The position numbers and the translations under genes are program-made. A DNA stretch of 64,000 nucleotides from Bradyrhizobium sp. NAS80.1 (GTDB taxonomy: Bacteria; Pseudomonadota; Alphaproteobacteria; Rhizobiales; Xanthobacteraceae): positions 1-64,000 of the forward strand of contig NZ_LGHL01000014.1 of NCBI RefSeq assembly GCF_001908205.1. Direction: 5' to 3'. Below the pieces are notes generated by a model. That model was given only the letters and a program-made list of their open reading frames with translations, was not told the DNA's origin and searched no databases. This document shows, piece after piece, positions 34,435 through 43,141 of this stretch; the stretch's first letter is position 1; every line of letters begins with the position of its first letter.

Positions 34435-35700
34435 ATGAGGCGGGTTGTCGTCACGGGTCTTGGCATGGTCTCGCCACTCGGCTGCGGCGTCGAGCCGACC
34501 TGGAAACGTATCCTCAACGGCGAAAGCGGTGCGCGCAGGATCGAGAGCTTCGATATCTCCGATCTTCAGACCAAGATCGCCTGCACGGTCGTGCGCGGCG
34601 ACGGTACCAACGACACCTTCAATCCCGACAAATGGATGGAGCCGAAGGACCAGCGCAAGGTCGACGACTTCATCATCTTCGGCATGGCCGCGGCCGGCCA
34701 GGCGCTCGATGATGCCAACTGGCATCCCGAGACCGAAGAGGACAAGTGCGCGACCGGCACCATGATCGGGTCCGGCATCGGCGGCCTCAACGGCATTGCT
34801 GACACTGCGATCCTACTGAAGGAGCGCGGTCCGCGCCGTGTTTCTCCGTTCTTCATCCCGGGCCGTCTGATCAATCTTGCTTCCGGCTACGTCTCGATCG
34901 CGCACGGGCTGAAGGGGCCGAACCATTCGGTGGTCACGGCCTGCTCGACCGGCGCACATGCGGTCGGCGACGCTGCCCGCCTCATCGCGCTCGGCGATGC
35001 CGACGTCATGGTCGCCGGCGGCGCGGAATCGCCGATCAGCCGCATCGGCATTGCCGGCTTCAACGCCGCGCGTGCGCTCTCGACCGGCTTCAACGAGACG
35101 CCCGAGAAAGCCTCGCGTCCCTACGACAAGGATCGCGACGGCTTCGTAATGGGCGAGGGTGCCGGCGTTCTCGTGCTTGAGGAACTCGAACACGCCAGGC
35201 GCCGCGGCGCCAAGATCTACGCCGAAGTGATCGGCTACGGGCTGTCGGGCGATGCCTATCACATCACCTCGCCGTCGCCCGACGGCGATGGCGGCTTCCG
35301 CAGCATGTCGGCGGCGCTCAAGCGCGCCGGTCTTACGGCATCCGATCTCGACTACATCAACGCGCACGGCACCTCGACGCCGCTCGGTGACGAGATCGAG
35401 CTTGGCGCGGTGGAGCGTCTGCTCGGCAATGCCGCTTCCAAGGTGGCGATGTCCTCGACCAAGTCGTCGACCGGCCATCTGCTTGGCGCGGCCGGTGCGA
35501 TCGAGGCAATCTTCGCCGTTCTCGCGATTCGCGATAACATCGTGCCGCCGACGATCAACCTGGACAATCCGTCGGTCGAGACTGCGATCGATCTCGTGCC
35601 GCATGTTGCGAAGAAGCGTGAGGTCAACGTCGCATTGTCGAATTCTTTTGGTTTTGGGGGTACCAATGCGTCGGTGATCGTCCGGCGCCTGATCAATTAA
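34435..35700 (+). CDS. fabF: 3-oxoacyl-ACP synthase II
   Basis: The condensing enzyme of elongation; 421 residues. The catalytic cysteine lies in VVTACSTGAHA, the two histidines in NAHGTSTPLGD and STGHLLGAAGA. The start MRRVVVTGLGMVSPLG is typical. It follows acpP by 108 bases and precedes mltG. Confidence 0.98.
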   Translation: MRRVVVTGLGMVSPLGCGVEPTWKRILNGESGARRIESFDISDLQTKIACTVVRGDGTNDTFNPDKWMEPKDQRKVDDFIIFGMAAAGQALDDANWHPETEEDKCATGTMIGSGIGGLNGIADTAILLKERGPRRVSPFFIPGRLINLASGYVSIAHGLKGPNHSVVTACSTGAHAVGDAARLIALGDADVMVAGGAESPISRIGIAGFNAARALSTGFNETPEKASRPYDKDRDGFVMGEGAGVLVLEELEHARRRGAKIYAEVIGYGLSGDAYHITSPSPDGDGGFRSMSAALKRAGLTASDLDYINAHGTSTPLGDEIELGAVERLLGNAASKVAMSSTKSSTGHLLGAAGAIEAIFAVLAIRDNIVPPTINLDNPSVETAIDLVPHVAKKREVNVALSNSFGFGGTNASVIVRRLIN

Positions 35701-35826
35701 TTTATGGTTGCGACGAATCCACCGTTTTGCCGTATTCGGCGATAGTCATGGAAGTGGGCGCGTGCATTTGGCTTGGCAAGCGATTGTCAGGCCGCGATTG
35801 AACCGGCAGGATTCAGGTTTGCTTCG

Positions 35827-37092
35827 ATGAGTGAAAGGCCGCCCATTTCGCCCCGGAGTCCGCGCGCTGCGCTCGAGCCCGAGCAGGTGCCGCCGCCGCC
35901 GAAGCGATCGGACCGCGCGCGCAACCCGATCGTGATCGTCGGTAACGCCATCATCACCCTCCTGCTGATCGCCATGATCGGCGCCGGCGCTGTCTATTAT
36001 TACGGCCGCCAGGTGCTGGAAGCACCCGGGCCGCTTAGGGAAGACAAGATCGTCAACATTCCGCAGCGCGCGGGCAAGCGTGACATCGCCGAGACCCTGA
36101 ACAGGGAAGGCGTGTCGGACGTCAATCCGTGGGTGTTCATCGCCGCCGTGGCTGCGTTGAAGGCGAGCTCGGAGCTCAAGCCTGGTGAGTATTCGTTCCA
36201 GAAGAACGCATCGTTGCGCGAGGTCATCGCCACCATCGTCGAGGGCAAGGTGGTGCAGCACGCCGTCACGATCCCGGAAGGCCTGACCTCCGAGCAGATC
36301 GTGGCGCGGCTTTCCGATAACGACATCTTCACCGGTAGTGTCCGCGAATTGCCGCGCGAAGGTACGCTGTTGCCCGAGACCTACAAGTTCCCGCGCGGCA
36401 CCACGCGCGAGCAGGTGATCCAGCGCTTGCAGCAGGCGCACAAGCGCGTGCTGGCCGAGATCTGGGAGCGCCGCAGCCAGGACGTCCCGGTCAAGACGCC
36501 GGAGCAGCTGGTGACGCTGGCCTCGATCGTCGAGAAGGAAACCGGCAAGCCCGACGAGCGCAGCCGTGTCGCCGCCGTGTTCGCCAACCGCCTTAAGCAG
36601 AAGATCAAGCTCCAGTCCGATCCGACGATCATCTATGGCCTCGTCGGCGGCAAGGGCACGCTGGGCCGCCCGATCAAGCGCAGCGAAATCACGCAGCCGT
36701 CGCCCTACAACACCTATGTGATCGAAGGGCTGCCGCCGGGGCCGATCTCCAATCCCGGCCGCGCCTCGCTCGAGGCCGCAGCCAATCCAGCCCGCACCCG
36801 CGACCTCTATTTCGTCGCCGACGGCACCGGTGGGCACGCCTTCACCGAGACCTACGACGCGCACCAGAAGAACGTCGCCAAACTCCGCGCGATGGAGAAG
36901 CAGATCCAGAACGACACGGTCGAGCCGGCCGAGGATGCGCAGCCGCCGGCCGCCACCGCGCCTGCCGATACGCCGACCGCGACCACGCCGGCGCGGCCCA
37001 ACCAGCAGAAGAAGCCACCGGCTCGCCCCGCCAATCCTGCACCGGCAAGGCAGGGCGCAGTGCAGTCGTCGCCGCCGGTGGTCCAGCGCTAG
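35827..37092 (+). CDS. mltG: Endolytic transglycosylase MltG
   Basis: An inner-membrane lytic transglycosylase (YceG family) that cuts nascent glycan strands and is thought to end their synthesis. The 421-residue protein has a cytoplasmic N-terminus, a transmembrane helix at about 33-58, a LysM-like part and the catalytic domain with the conserved glutamate in ASIVEKETG. The C-terminal 80 residues are Pro/Ala/Thr-rich and likely disordered. ATG 35827 (MSERPPIS) is preferred over 35773 because it starts the family-like region. Confidence 0.94.
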   Translation: MSERPPISPRSPRAALEPEQVPPPPKRSDRARNPIVIVGNAIITLLLIAMIGAGAVYYYGRQVLEAPGPLREDKIVNIPQRAGKRDIAETLNREGVSDVNPWVFIAAVAALKASSELKPGEYSFQKNASLREVIATIVEGKVVQHAVTIPEGLTSEQIVARLSDNDIFTGSVRELPREGTLLPETYKFPRGTTREQVIQRLQQAHKRVLAEIWERRSQDVPVKTPEQLVTLASIVEKETGKPDERSRVAAVFANRLKQKIKLQSDPTIIYGLVGGKGTLGRPIKRSEITQPSPYNTYVIEGLPPGPISNPGRASLEAAANPARTRDLYFVADGTGGHAFTETYDAHQKNVAKLRAMEKQIQNDTVEPAEDAQPPAATAPADTPTATTPARPNQQKKPPARPANPAPARQGAVQSSPPVVQR

Positions 37093-37208
37093 GCCTCGCG
37101 CAGATCTGCCTACGGGACTTTGCGGATTCCACTTTCCTGCAAAATAGTCTTAAGATTCGCGTGCCTTGATGGCTTTGCGAATCTTGTCTTTCTGGAGAAT
37201 TTCACCCG

Positions 37209-38096
37209 ATGGCGCTGTCGTCCATGACCGGCTTTGCCCGAAGCCACGGCGTAAGCGGGCCGTACACGTTCGAATGGGAATTGAAGTCGGTCAACGCCAA
37301 GGGCTTTGACCTGCGGGTGCGTCTGCCGCAGGGGTTCGACGAGCTCGAGTCCCACGCCAAGAAGCGCGCCGGTGAGGTGCTGTCGCGCGGCACCGTCTAC
37401 GCCAATCTCAACGTCAAGCGCACCAACGCCGCCGCCGCGGTCCGCGTCAACGAGGACGTGCTGAATGCCGTCCTGAAGGCCGCGACCCTGATCGCCGGGA
37501 AGGTTGACGCGGTGGCGCCGAGCATCGATGGCCTGCTCGCCATCAAGGGCGTTGTCGAAGTCGCCGAGCCCGAAGGCGATGAGGAGGAGGACAAGGCGGC
37601 GCGCGCCGCGGCCGCCGAAGCTTTCGACAAGGCGCTCGCCGACCTCGTCGAGATGCGCAAGCGCGAGGGGACTTCGCTCGCGCAGATCCTGACCCAACGT
37701 GTCGACGAGATCGAGCAGCTTGCGAAAAAGGCGGAGATCGCGCCGGGCCGCAAGCCAGAGGCGATCAAGGCCAGGCTCGCCGAGCAGATCGCCGCGCTGC
37801 TCGACACTTCCGACCGTTTCGATTCCGATCGCCTGATGCAGGAGGCGATCCTGATCGCGACCAAGGCCGACATCCGCGAGGAGCTGGATCGCATCGCCTC
37901 CCACGTCGCGCAGGCGCGCGAGCTGATCGGAAAGGGCGGCCCGATCGGGCGCAAGCTCGATTTCCTGGCGCAGGAGTTTCACCGCGAGGTCAACACCTGC
38001 TGCTCGAAGTCGAACGACATCGAGCTCACCAATACGGGACTCGCCATGAAAAACGTGGTCGAGCAGTTCCGCGAGCAGGTCCAGAATCTGGAGTGA
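37209..38096 (+). CDS. YicC family endoribonuclease
   Basis: A 295-residue YicC/YloC family protein beginning MALSSMTGFARSHG, the family signature, and ending with the conserved NTCCSKSNDIELTN region. Relatives are endoribonucleases that act on RNA and affect stationary-phase survival. It sits immediately before gmk (three bases apart), a conserved pairing. Confidence 0.93.
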   Translation: MALSSMTGFARSHGVSGPYTFEWELKSVNAKGFDLRVRLPQGFDELESHAKKRAGEVLSRGTVYANLNVKRTNAAAAVRVNEDVLNAVLKAATLIAGKVDAVAPSIDGLLAIKGVVEVAEPEGDEEEDKAARAAAAEAFDKALADLVEMRKREGTSLAQILTQRVDEIEQLAKKAEIAPGRKPEAIKARLAEQIAALLDTSDRFDSDRLMQEAILIATKADIREELDRIASHVAQARELIGKGGPIGRKLDFLAQEFHREVNTCCSKSNDIELTNTGLAMKNVVEQFREQVQNLE

Positions 38097-38099
38097 TTG

Positions 38100-38760
38100 A
38101 TGACGACGGGCGGTCACGGAACTGACGGTGTCGAGCGGCGCGGATTGATGTTCGTGCTGTCCTCGCCGTCGGGCGCGGGCAAGACGACGCTTTCGCGTTT
38201 GTTGATCGAGCGGATGGCCGGCTTGCAAATGTCGGTGTCTGCCACCACGCGGCCGATGCGGCCCGGCGAGGTCGATGGCCGCGACTATCTGTTCGTCGAC
38301 AAGCCGCGCTTCGAAGCGATGGTGAAGGGGGGACGAGCTGCTCGAATGGGCGACCGTGTTCGATAACCGCTACGGCACGCCGCGCGGGCCCGTCGAGGCG
38401 GCGCTGTCGGCCGGGCAGGACGTGTTGTTCGACATCGATTGGCAGGGCACGCAACAGCTCCGCGAGAAGGCGCGTGCCGACGTCGTCAGCGTGTTCATTC
38501 TGCCGCCCTCGGCCGACGATCTCGAAAAGCGCCTGCATTCGCGCGCGCAGGATTCCGACGAGGTGATCCGCAAGCGCATGAGCCGCGCCAGCCACGAGAT
38601 GAGCCACTGGGCCGAGTACGACTATATCGTGATCAACCACGACGTCGACGAAGCCTTCGCCGAGGTGCAGTCGATCTTGAAGGCCGAGCGCCTCAAGCGC
38701 GAGCGGCGGATTGGCCTCGTCGGCTTCGTGCGGGGTCTGCAAGGTCAGCTTCAAGGCTAG
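38100..38760 (+). pseudogene. gmk: Guanylate kinase, frameshifted
   Basis: GMP kinase, essential for GTP supply. The 5' part has the P-loop SSPSGAGKTTLSR and ATTRPMRPGEVDGRDY, ending FEAMVKG. The 3' part, in another frame, continues DELLEWATVFDNRYGTP and DIDWQGTQQL to the end. The two join at a run of six G (38327-38332) where five G would keep the frame and give about 219 residues, the normal length. All active-site motifs survive, so a sequencing error is far likelier than real loss. ATG 38100 follows the yicC stop by three bases. Confidence 0.92.
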
Positions 38761-39931
38761 GCTGCGACAGCCGCGGTCCTTCCTGTGCCAGCCGCTCCAG
38801 CATAGCCGTGATCACGTCGACATCGACAATATCGTCCATGTCTACGTGCTCATCCGCGCGTACGTCTTCATTGCGATCGACCGGCTGCTTGTCATGGACG
38901 TCGTTGGCCGCGAGCCGGGGCGCTGAAGCCTTGATCTCGAACTCTCCATTGAATTCCGCGATCTCGGCCTCGTCGGGTTCTGCTGCTTCGACGTGAGTGG
39001 AAGCGGATTGTGTTGCGATCCTGCCGATCGCGTTGGTGAATGCGGCGAGTCGCGCGGGCTGAGGACGGGCGGCATCGAAATCCACCGGCCCGGGTCGCTG
39101 CGCGCGCGGCGCGGAGGCAACCTCCGCATTGAGCCAGGGGGCACGGCTGTCGTCGTGATCCTGCGGCTCCCGATTGTCCCATTTGACGCGGCGGTGATCG
39201 CCTGCCTGCGCGCGGCCCCAACCGCCGGCGAAACGGTAGATGATGCTGGCGAGCAGACCGGCGAGCGTGAGCGCGCCGCCGACAACGAGCAGCAACATCT
39301 GGAGCGAGCCGGTCGTATTGTCAGTGCTATCCGCGGCGGCAAGCGCCACCGGGGCAGAGGATTTCGACGGCTTCGTGCTCGGCTGCGCGGCCGCCGCGAC
39401 AGGAGCGGGCGCGGGCTGCGATGCCGGTTGATCGGCCGTGGTGGAGGCATCCGGCCAGCGCGTGGCGACGGCGGGCTGCTGCGTGTCGCTGTCAGGGGTG
39501 GGATTTGCAGGCTGCTGCGTCGGGGCCGGTGTCGTGGCTGCGGCCCGCGTCGGCGCAGTCGGTGTACTCGGGGCGCCGGTGCTCTGCGGCGTCCGATATT
39601 CGGCGCGCGCGTTCTGCACCGAGGGCTGTTGAGGCGCGGCTGAATCCGCTGTTGGTGTGTCGGTCGCAGCCTGCGCGGTGTGCACGGCCTTTGCGCTGTC
39701 CTTGCCGCCTTCGGCGCGCAGATACCAGCATTGCCGCTTGGTCCCGCGTTCGACCCGGTAGCGCCAGTGCTGTCCCTGTGGCGCGATCCCCTTCGGCGAG
39801 GTGAGGCAATCGGAGGCTGCGTTGGCCGGGCTCGATGCGCTCGGCGCATTCTGCGACACGGCCGCCAATGGTGCGCCGGCAATGACGCTGCCAACGAGGG
39901 CCGATATGAATTTCGCGGTTCGGTTGCCCAT
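38693..39931 (-). CDS. Secreted or membrane-anchored low-complexity protein
   Basis: A 412-residue protein with a signal peptide (to about residue 28), a small domain with two cysteines containing WRYRVERGTKRQCWYLR, a Pro/Thr/Ala-rich linker of about 120 residues, one transmembrane helix (LQMLLLVVGGALTLAGLLASIIYRF near residue 215) and an acidic cytoplasmic tail. The WRYRVE...CWY block recalls short domains seen in several rhizobial exported proteins. The function is unknown. Its 3' end overlaps the 3' end of gmk by 68 bases on the opposite strand. Confidence 0.8.
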   Translation of the reverse strand: MGNRTAKFISALVGSVIAGAPLAAVSQNAPSASSPANAASDCLTSPKGIAPQGQHWRYRVERGTKRQCWYLRAEGGKDSAKAVHTAQAATDTPTADSAAPQQPSVQNARAEYRTPQSTGAPSTPTAPTRAAATTPAPTQQPANPTPDSDTQQPAVATRWPDASTTADQPASQPAPAPVAAAAQPSTKPSKSSAPVALAAADSTDNTTGSLQMLLLVVGGALTLAGLLASIIYRFAGGWGRAQAGDHRRVKWDNREPQDHDDSRAPWLNAEVASAPRAQRPGPVDFDAARPQPARLAAFTNAIGRIATQSASTHVEAAEPDEAEIAEFNGEFEIKASAPRLAANDVHDKQPVDRNEDVRADEHVDMDDIVDVDVITAMLERLAQEGPRLSQPSLEADLADPARSRRGQSAARA

Positions 39932-40329
39932 CCTGGTCCCCCGGTTACGCATGGAACGACGCTTGCCGGCCTTTTGTCCTCAAAGACTTGGGTGGCAATG
40001 AGCCGCAAATCCGGAGAGGATGTGGCTTGAATCGGGCCCGCACGGCGATCGTTCCGCCGTGAAATGAGGCGTTTTCTCGACGCTATTGCGGGTTCCGGTG
40101 GACGAGGTTCCCGAGCGGCCGACCGATGATGGCCAGCGTTCTCGTGGCAAACTCTCGCTGCATCCTCGTGAGCCGATCCGTCGAAGACCATACCGGTGAC
40201 GTGACGGCGACTGAGGCTCCAAGAACTTCGGCTCCAAGAATTCGGGCTCCGGGAACTTCCGCGCGGACTGCAACAAACGAGACGACGACGCGTTTAGGTC
40301 GCACTACGGCTCAACCTAAGGAGGTTTTC
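39932..40329. other. Upstream region of a glycine-rich exported protein, with tandem repeat
   Basis: About 400 bp between divergent genes. It contains three 15-bp tandem units (40215-40259) and a strong ribosome-binding site (AAGGAGG) before the plus-strand gene. No gene is recognised. Confidence 0.55.
40215..40259. repeat. Three imperfect 15-bp tandem repeats
   Basis: Units GGCTCCAAGAACTTC, GGCTCCAAGAATTCG and GGCTCCGGGAACTTC follow each other directly, 70 bases upstream of a glycine/tryptophan-rich exported protein. They may be binding sites for a regulator or slipped repeats. Confidence 0.7.
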
Positions 40330-40683
40330 ATGGTCAAGAAGGCCCTTTTTGCGCTCAGCGTTGCCACGGTCCTTGCCCTCGCGCCGGGTGCTGCTTCCGC
40401 ACAACGTGGCTTTCACGGCGGTGGATGGCACGGCGGTGGATGGGGCGGCGGCGGATGGGGCGGCGGTTGGCGTGGGGGAGGCTGGGGTTGGCGCGGACCG
40501 GCTGTGGGTCTCGGCGTAGGCCTCGGGCTCGCCAGTGCGGCCGCTTGGGGATCCGGCTGGGGCTGGGGACCTGGTTGGGGTGCTCCTGGCTGGAGCTATG
40601 CATCCTATGACAGTTGCACGAGATGGCGTCGGGTCTGGACAGGCTGGGGGTGGCGCGTCGTCCCAGTGAATGTTTGCTGGTGA
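40330..40683 (+). CDS. Exported Gly/Trp-rich small protein
   Basis: A 117-residue exported protein. A signal peptide ends at ASAQ (residue 25). The mature part is almost all Gly, Trp and Arg with repeats such as GGGWGGG and ends CTRWRRVWTGWGWRVVPVNVCW, with two cysteines framing a basic/aromatic patch. A similar shorter protein lies at 57005-57259. Proteins of this kind in rhizobia have no known role; an extracellular or outer-membrane association is plausible. The ribosome-binding site AAGGAGG is strong. Confidence 0.85.
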   Translation: MVKKALFALSVATVLALAPGAASAQRGFHGGGWHGGGWGGGGWGGGWRGGGWGWRGPAVGLGVGLGLASAAAWGSGWGWGPGWGAPGWSYASYDSCTRWRRVWTGWGWRVVPVNVCW

Positions 40684-40696
40684 GCCGCAGCGGCTT

Positions 40697-40722
40697 GGCG
40701 GTGGACCAAAGGGTTCACCGCC
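40697..40722. terminator. Hairpin between convergent genes
   Basis: GGCGGTGGACC and GGTTCACCGCC form an 11-bp stem with one mismatch and a 4-base loop, just past the Gly/Trp-rich gene. TTGTT follows. A likely terminator. Confidence 0.5.
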
Positions 40723-40839
40723 TTGTTCGATGCTTGGATTCCTTGGCATCGATTGCGCGATCGATGGCAAAGGGGATTAGGTGACTGCCCGGGACCGAAC
40801 CGGTCCCAGGCTTTGCCTCGCGCGATCAGACAGCCTTGA

Positions 40840-41340
40840 TTATGCAGCCTTGACCTGACTTGCGGCTGCGAGGGTATCGCGCAAGTGCTGTTCCTTCTTC
40901 TCGTCCAGCGAGGTCTTGAGAACGGTCCCTCCCGCATCCTTGATCTCGTTGAGAACCTTGTCGGCAGTCATGCTCTGGATCAGCAAGAACAGAACGGCAT
41001 CTCCAGTTTTCACCTTCGAAGTGAGTTCCTTCATGAACGGATCTTTGATCCCGAAATCGGTCAACGCGCCACCCAGCGCGCCGGCGCCAGTGCCGATCGC
41101 CACGCCGATCAGAGGATTCAAGAACACCAATCCAAAGAGCAGTCCCCAGAAGCTGCCGCTTGCGGCGCCCATCATCGTCGTATTCACGAGCTGATTGAGT
41201 TTGACAGAGTCTTCGGTTTTCACCGCGATCACTGCATCGTTGATCGTGATCAAATACTCCTTTTGCAGCTTGAGTATTTTCTGCCGAACTTCCTCTGCTT
41301 TGGCTTCGTTTGGATAAACAATTGCGATGAGGTCTGACAT
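40840..41340 (-). CDS. DUF1269 domain membrane protein
   Basis: A 166-residue protein starting MSDLIAIVYPNEAKAEEVRQ, with a central hydrophobic glycine-rich segment (FWGLLFGLVFLNPLIGVAIG) and a C-terminal part starting SKVKTGDAVLFLLIQSM. This is the DUF1269 pattern. Relatives are often linked with general stress regulons, but no function is proven. The start at 41340 is placed by homology. It is monocistronic. Confidence 0.85.
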   Translation of the reverse strand: MSDLIAIVYPNEAKAEEVRQKILKLQKEYLITINDAVIAVKTEDSVKLNQLVNTTMMGAASGSFWGLLFGLVFLNPLIGVAIGTGAGALGGALTDFGIKDPFMKELTSKVKTGDAVLFLLIQSMTADKVLNEIKDAGGTVLKTSLDEKKEQHLRDTLAAASQVKAA

Positions 41341-41713
41341 TGAATCACTCCCGTATTCACCTGTAGCGCTGCCCCCGATCACGTGCACTTGTTGCGCGCG
41401 GTTGTATCTATCACAGAGCAAAATCGCTCCAGCCTGCTAATCGAACCCGTGTGTTCACAACTCGGAGATGTCTATTGTCTTCGTGCAATTGAGTAAGCGG
41501 CGTTGTCTTATGCGGCGGCGCGCAAGTGCTTTCGTCGCCAACAAGCTCGATCGTCATTGTCGCAATTTGGCGTGGAACTTCGCGAACAGCTTCTGAATTG
41601 GAAGTTTTGAGACTCAGCGCTCGCGTCTTTCCAGAACACGACTTTCAAACTCGAAAAAGCTATGCGCGCGAGCGGTCCTGAATCGGGGGCAAAGCCTCAC
41701 GGGAGGAATTCAT
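41341..41713. other. Non-coding, lower-GC region
   Basis: About 370 bp between divergent genes (DUF1269 on the minus, DUF3551 on the plus strand). It is visibly poorer in G and C than its surroundings. It should hold both promoters; I recognise no RNA gene or repeat. Confidence 0.5.
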
Positions 41714-41932
41714 ATGCCGCGTTCGAAACTATGGCTCATCTCCGCGACGACGCTACTCTCGATCGGCTTCGCTCTCTGTCCTCAAGGATCTGCCGATGCT
41801 GCCAGTTTTTGTGCGCAGTTAAGAGGGTCGAAGGCCACGGGACAACCCGACTGCTCATTCTCGACGCTGGATGCCTGTCGTGCGCGTGTAAAGCACAGGG
41901 GCGGCGGCCACTGCTATAAATTGACCCACTAG
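41714..41932 (+). CDS. DUF3551 family small exported protein
   Basis: A 72-residue exported protein. Signal peptide to about residue 29 (SADA), then a short mature chain with cysteines in the pattern FCAQL...DCSFSTLDACRARVKHRGGGHC. This matches the DUF3551 family, which is abundant in Bradyrhizobium and relatives and has no known function. A GGGAGG ribosome-binding site precedes the ATG. Confidence 0.85.
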   Translation: MPRSKLWLISATTLLSIGFALCPQGSADAASFCAQLRGSKATGQPDCSFSTLDACRARVKHRGGGHCYKLTH

Positions 41933-42057
41933 CCTGATGGGGCAATGCACGACGCATCTCTTGGTTCTCAGCGTCAATTCAGAATTGATGCGTCGAGAAG
42001 TCGAGAAAACGTCGGCGGCGGGACGTTGGGTCCCACCATGCGTCTTGGTTTTCTGTC

Positions 42058-43116
42058 TCAGTTCTTGAGCACGATGCGGCCCACGACCTTGCCGGCGCGC
42101 AGTTCGTCGATCCATTTCTGGACGTCGCCCATCGGCTCCTCACGCATCGGCGTCGGCTTGATCTTGCCGGCGCGGGCGAGCGCCATCAGTTCGTGGCCTT
42201 CCGCGAGCGTGCCGACCATGAAGCCCTCGATGGTCAGGCGCTTGTAGACCCATTGCACCATCGGCAGCGTGAACTGGCCGCCCATCAGGCCTGAGACGAC
42301 GACCTTGCCGCCGCGCGCGGCGACTGCGACAGCGAACGCCATCGACTTCTCGTTGCCGGCAAAATCGACGATCTCATCGAAGCCGCCCTCGGTCTCCTTC
42401 AGGATGCGCTTGATCACGTCGGGCTCGGCCGGATCGTAGGCGACCGCTGCGCCGTTCTTCAGCGCGGTTTCGCGCGCGGCCGGGCTGAGGTCGGCGACCG
42501 TGATCGGCTGTTTGAACATCGCCTGTGCAAACGACAGGCCCATCATGCCGACGCCGCCGAGGCCGATCAGCAGGAGGTTGCGCTGGCGCGGACGGTCGAC
42601 CAGGCGCTTGAGCGCGCCATAGGCGGTCACGCCGGAGCACATCAGGGTGGCGGCCTGGTTGACGGGCAGGGGATCGTAGTCGAGCAGGTATTTTGCGTCG
42701 GGCACCAGGACGTGGGTGGCGAAGCCGCCGTCGATGGAGACGCCGAGAAAGCGCTGCTTGGCGCAGAGGTTCTCGTCACCATTGGCGCAGTCGCGGCACT
42801 GGCCGCAGCCGATCCATGGAAACACCGCCTTCTTCGAGCCGACAAGGCTGGCCAGCACATCGGGGCCGACTTCGTCGACGACGCCGGCGATCTCGTGGCC
42901 GAGCGTGAAGGGCAGCGTCATGCCGCGCGTGGTGTCGAGCTTCTTGCCGCCGCCGAGATCGGCATAGCCGTCCTGGATGTGCAGATCGGAATGGCAGAGG
43001 CCGCAGCGCTCGATGCGCACGAGCACCTCGCGGCCTTGCGGCTTTGGCGTGTCAATGATGGTCTCGCACAAGGGCGCATCGAACTTGACCAGGGACTGCC
43101 TGCGCATCAGTGCCAT
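42058..43116 (-). CDS. Zinc-dependent alcohol dehydrogenase
   Basis: A 352-residue medium-chain dehydrogenase. Catalytic zinc ligands are in CGLCHSDLH and GHEIAGVV; structural zinc cysteines are in CGQCRDCANGDENLC. The NAD site is LIGLGGVGMMG. The start MALMRRQSLVKF at 43116 is set by homology. The substrate is not predictable, though a short-chain alcohol or aldehyde is likely. It follows rsmA on the same strand by 25 bases, so it may share the transcript. Confidence 0.93.
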   Translation of the reverse strand: MALMRRQSLVKFDAPLCETIIDTPKPQGREVLVRIERCGLCHSDLHIQDGYADLGGGKKLDTTRGMTLPFTLGHEIAGVVDEVGPDVLASLVGSKKAVFPWIGCGQCRDCANGDENLCAKQRFLGVSIDGGFATHVLVPDAKYLLDYDPLPVNQAATLMCSGVTAYGALKRLVDRPRQRNLLLIGLGGVGMMGLSFAQAMFKQPITVADLSPAARETALKNGAAVAYDPAEPDVIKRILKETEGGFDEIVDFAGNEKSMAFAVAVAARGGKVVVSGLMGGQFTLPMVQWVYKRLTIEGFMVGTLAEGHELMALARAGKIKPTPMREEPMGDVQKWIDELRAGKVVGRIVLKN

Positions 43117-43141
43117 ATTTCTTCCTCCGAAATTCCTGTTG

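Noticed and set aside
38327..38332. Programmed ribosomal frameshifting in gmk
   Set aside because: Programmed shifts usually occur at specific slippery heptamers with a stimulating structure and are not known for gmk; a homopolymer error explains it more simply.
40252..40294. EcfG-type stress promoter (GGAAC...CGTT) before the Gly/Trp-rich gene
   Set aside because: The two boxes are 34 bases apart, twice the needed spacing.
40126..40330. N-terminal extension of the Gly/Trp-rich protein
   Set aside because: The signal peptide starts at 40330, with AAGGAGG just before it; the extension only translates the tandem repeat.
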